Assembly: GCA_964544365.1 (NCBI GenBank)
Contig: CAZJCW010000274.1
Span: 1-5,633, forward strand
Origin: Alsobacter sp964544365
Lineage (GTDB): Bacteria; Pseudomonadota; Alphaproteobacteria; Rhizobiales; Beijerinckiaceae
Direction of reading: 5' to 3'
Length of the DNA: 5,633 nucleotides
The stretch's first letter is position 1, and each line of letters opens with the position of its first letter. Of this stretch, positions 5,527 through 5,633 are shown piece by piece. The position numbers and the translations under genes were made by a program. Under the pieces are notes generated by a model. It had not been told where the DNA came from. It searched no databases and was given only the letters and a program-made list of their open reading frames with translations.

Positions 5527-5633
5527 GTGTCCGCGCAAGCGGCCCGGGCAGGATCCCCGGATCCGTCTTCCCGTGTCTCCGCCTTCGGAATGTTCGCTCG
5601 GGCCTTTCGCGGCCCGAAGGGCTTCGCGCCGGA
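5527..5633 (+). CDS. Possible divergent gene, N-terminal fragment of unknown function
   Basis: An open frame begins at GTG 5527 and runs 35 codons to the window edge without a stop. GGAAGA (5518-5523) precedes the GTG, but only 3 bases away; an in-frame ATG at 5590 has no clear ribosome binding site. The N-terminal residues (MSAQAARAG..., then MFARAFRGPKGF) match no family I recognise. It is not the start of ribosomal protein S6, which I recall as the divergent neighbour of fabD in several Hyphomicrobiales. The frame lies beyond a candidate rightward promoter at 5456-5484. In DNA this GC-rich, a 107-base open frame is weak evidence, so it may be spurious. Confidence 0.3.
   Translation, partial: MSAQAARAGSPDPSSRVSAFGMFARAFRGPKGFAP

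Noticed and set aside
5550..5565. Two GGATCC hexamers separated by two bases
   Set aside because: A short direct repeat of a self-complementary hexamer, probably within a reading frame, with no sign of a larger element.
1..5633. Mobile element, CRISPR array, defence system, tRNA or rRNA
   Set aside because: No transposase, integrase, repeat-spacer pattern, structured RNA gene or anomalous gene is visible. All complete genes are conserved housekeeping genes.

Overview
The window is a GC-rich (by eye well above 60% G+C) stretch of bacterial chromosome holding a core fatty-acid-synthesis cluster. All five complete genes lie on the minus strand and read right to left: fabD (malonyl-CoA:ACP transacylase), fabG (3-oxoacyl-ACP reductase), acpP (acyl carrier protein), fabF (3-oxoacyl-ACP synthase II) and mltG (membrane-bound lytic transglycosylase). 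The protein sequences, the gene order, the direct fabF-to-mltG neighbourhood without pabC, and the absence of fabH and plsX beside fabD all suggest an alphaproteobacterium, probably a member of the Hyphomicrobiales (Rhizobiales). Genus cannot be assigned from this sequence.

Layout from left to right. Bases 1-178 lie downstream of mltG and hold no gene I can support, only inverted repeats, one of them a two-tier hairpin just past the mltG stop. mltG occupies 179-1687. A 157-base gap separates it from fabF (1845-3104). A 40-base gap separates fabF from acpP (3145-3381). A 259-base gap between acpP and fabG (3641-4378) is the most structured non-coding part of the window: it carries a perfect 22-bp palindrome in the acpP leader, two short dyads sharing the core CTTCAAG, a stable hairpin beyond fabG, and promoter-like hexamers. 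fabG and fabD (4415-5362) are only 36 bases apart. From 5363 to the right edge there is an upstream region with promoter-like sequence on both strands and two GANTC sites, followed by a possible divergent reading frame starting near 5527 and running off the window.

The genes form one pathway. FabD loads malonyl groups onto AcpP, FabF condenses malonyl-AcpP with the growing acyl-AcpP, and FabG reduces the resulting 3-oxoacyl-AcpP. MltG, at the end of the cluster, cuts nascent peptidoglycan strands at the inner membrane, so lipid supply and wall growth genes are adjacent. The large gap before acpP suggests that acpP-fabF(-mltG) can be transcribed or processed separately from fabD-fabG, fitting the high demand for AcpP.

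No phage, insertion sequence, CRISPR array, tRNA, rRNA or defence system is visible. The coding content is ordinary housekeeping. What deserves a second look is the non-coding structure around acpP, the long C-terminal tail of MltG and the divergent upstream region of fabD.
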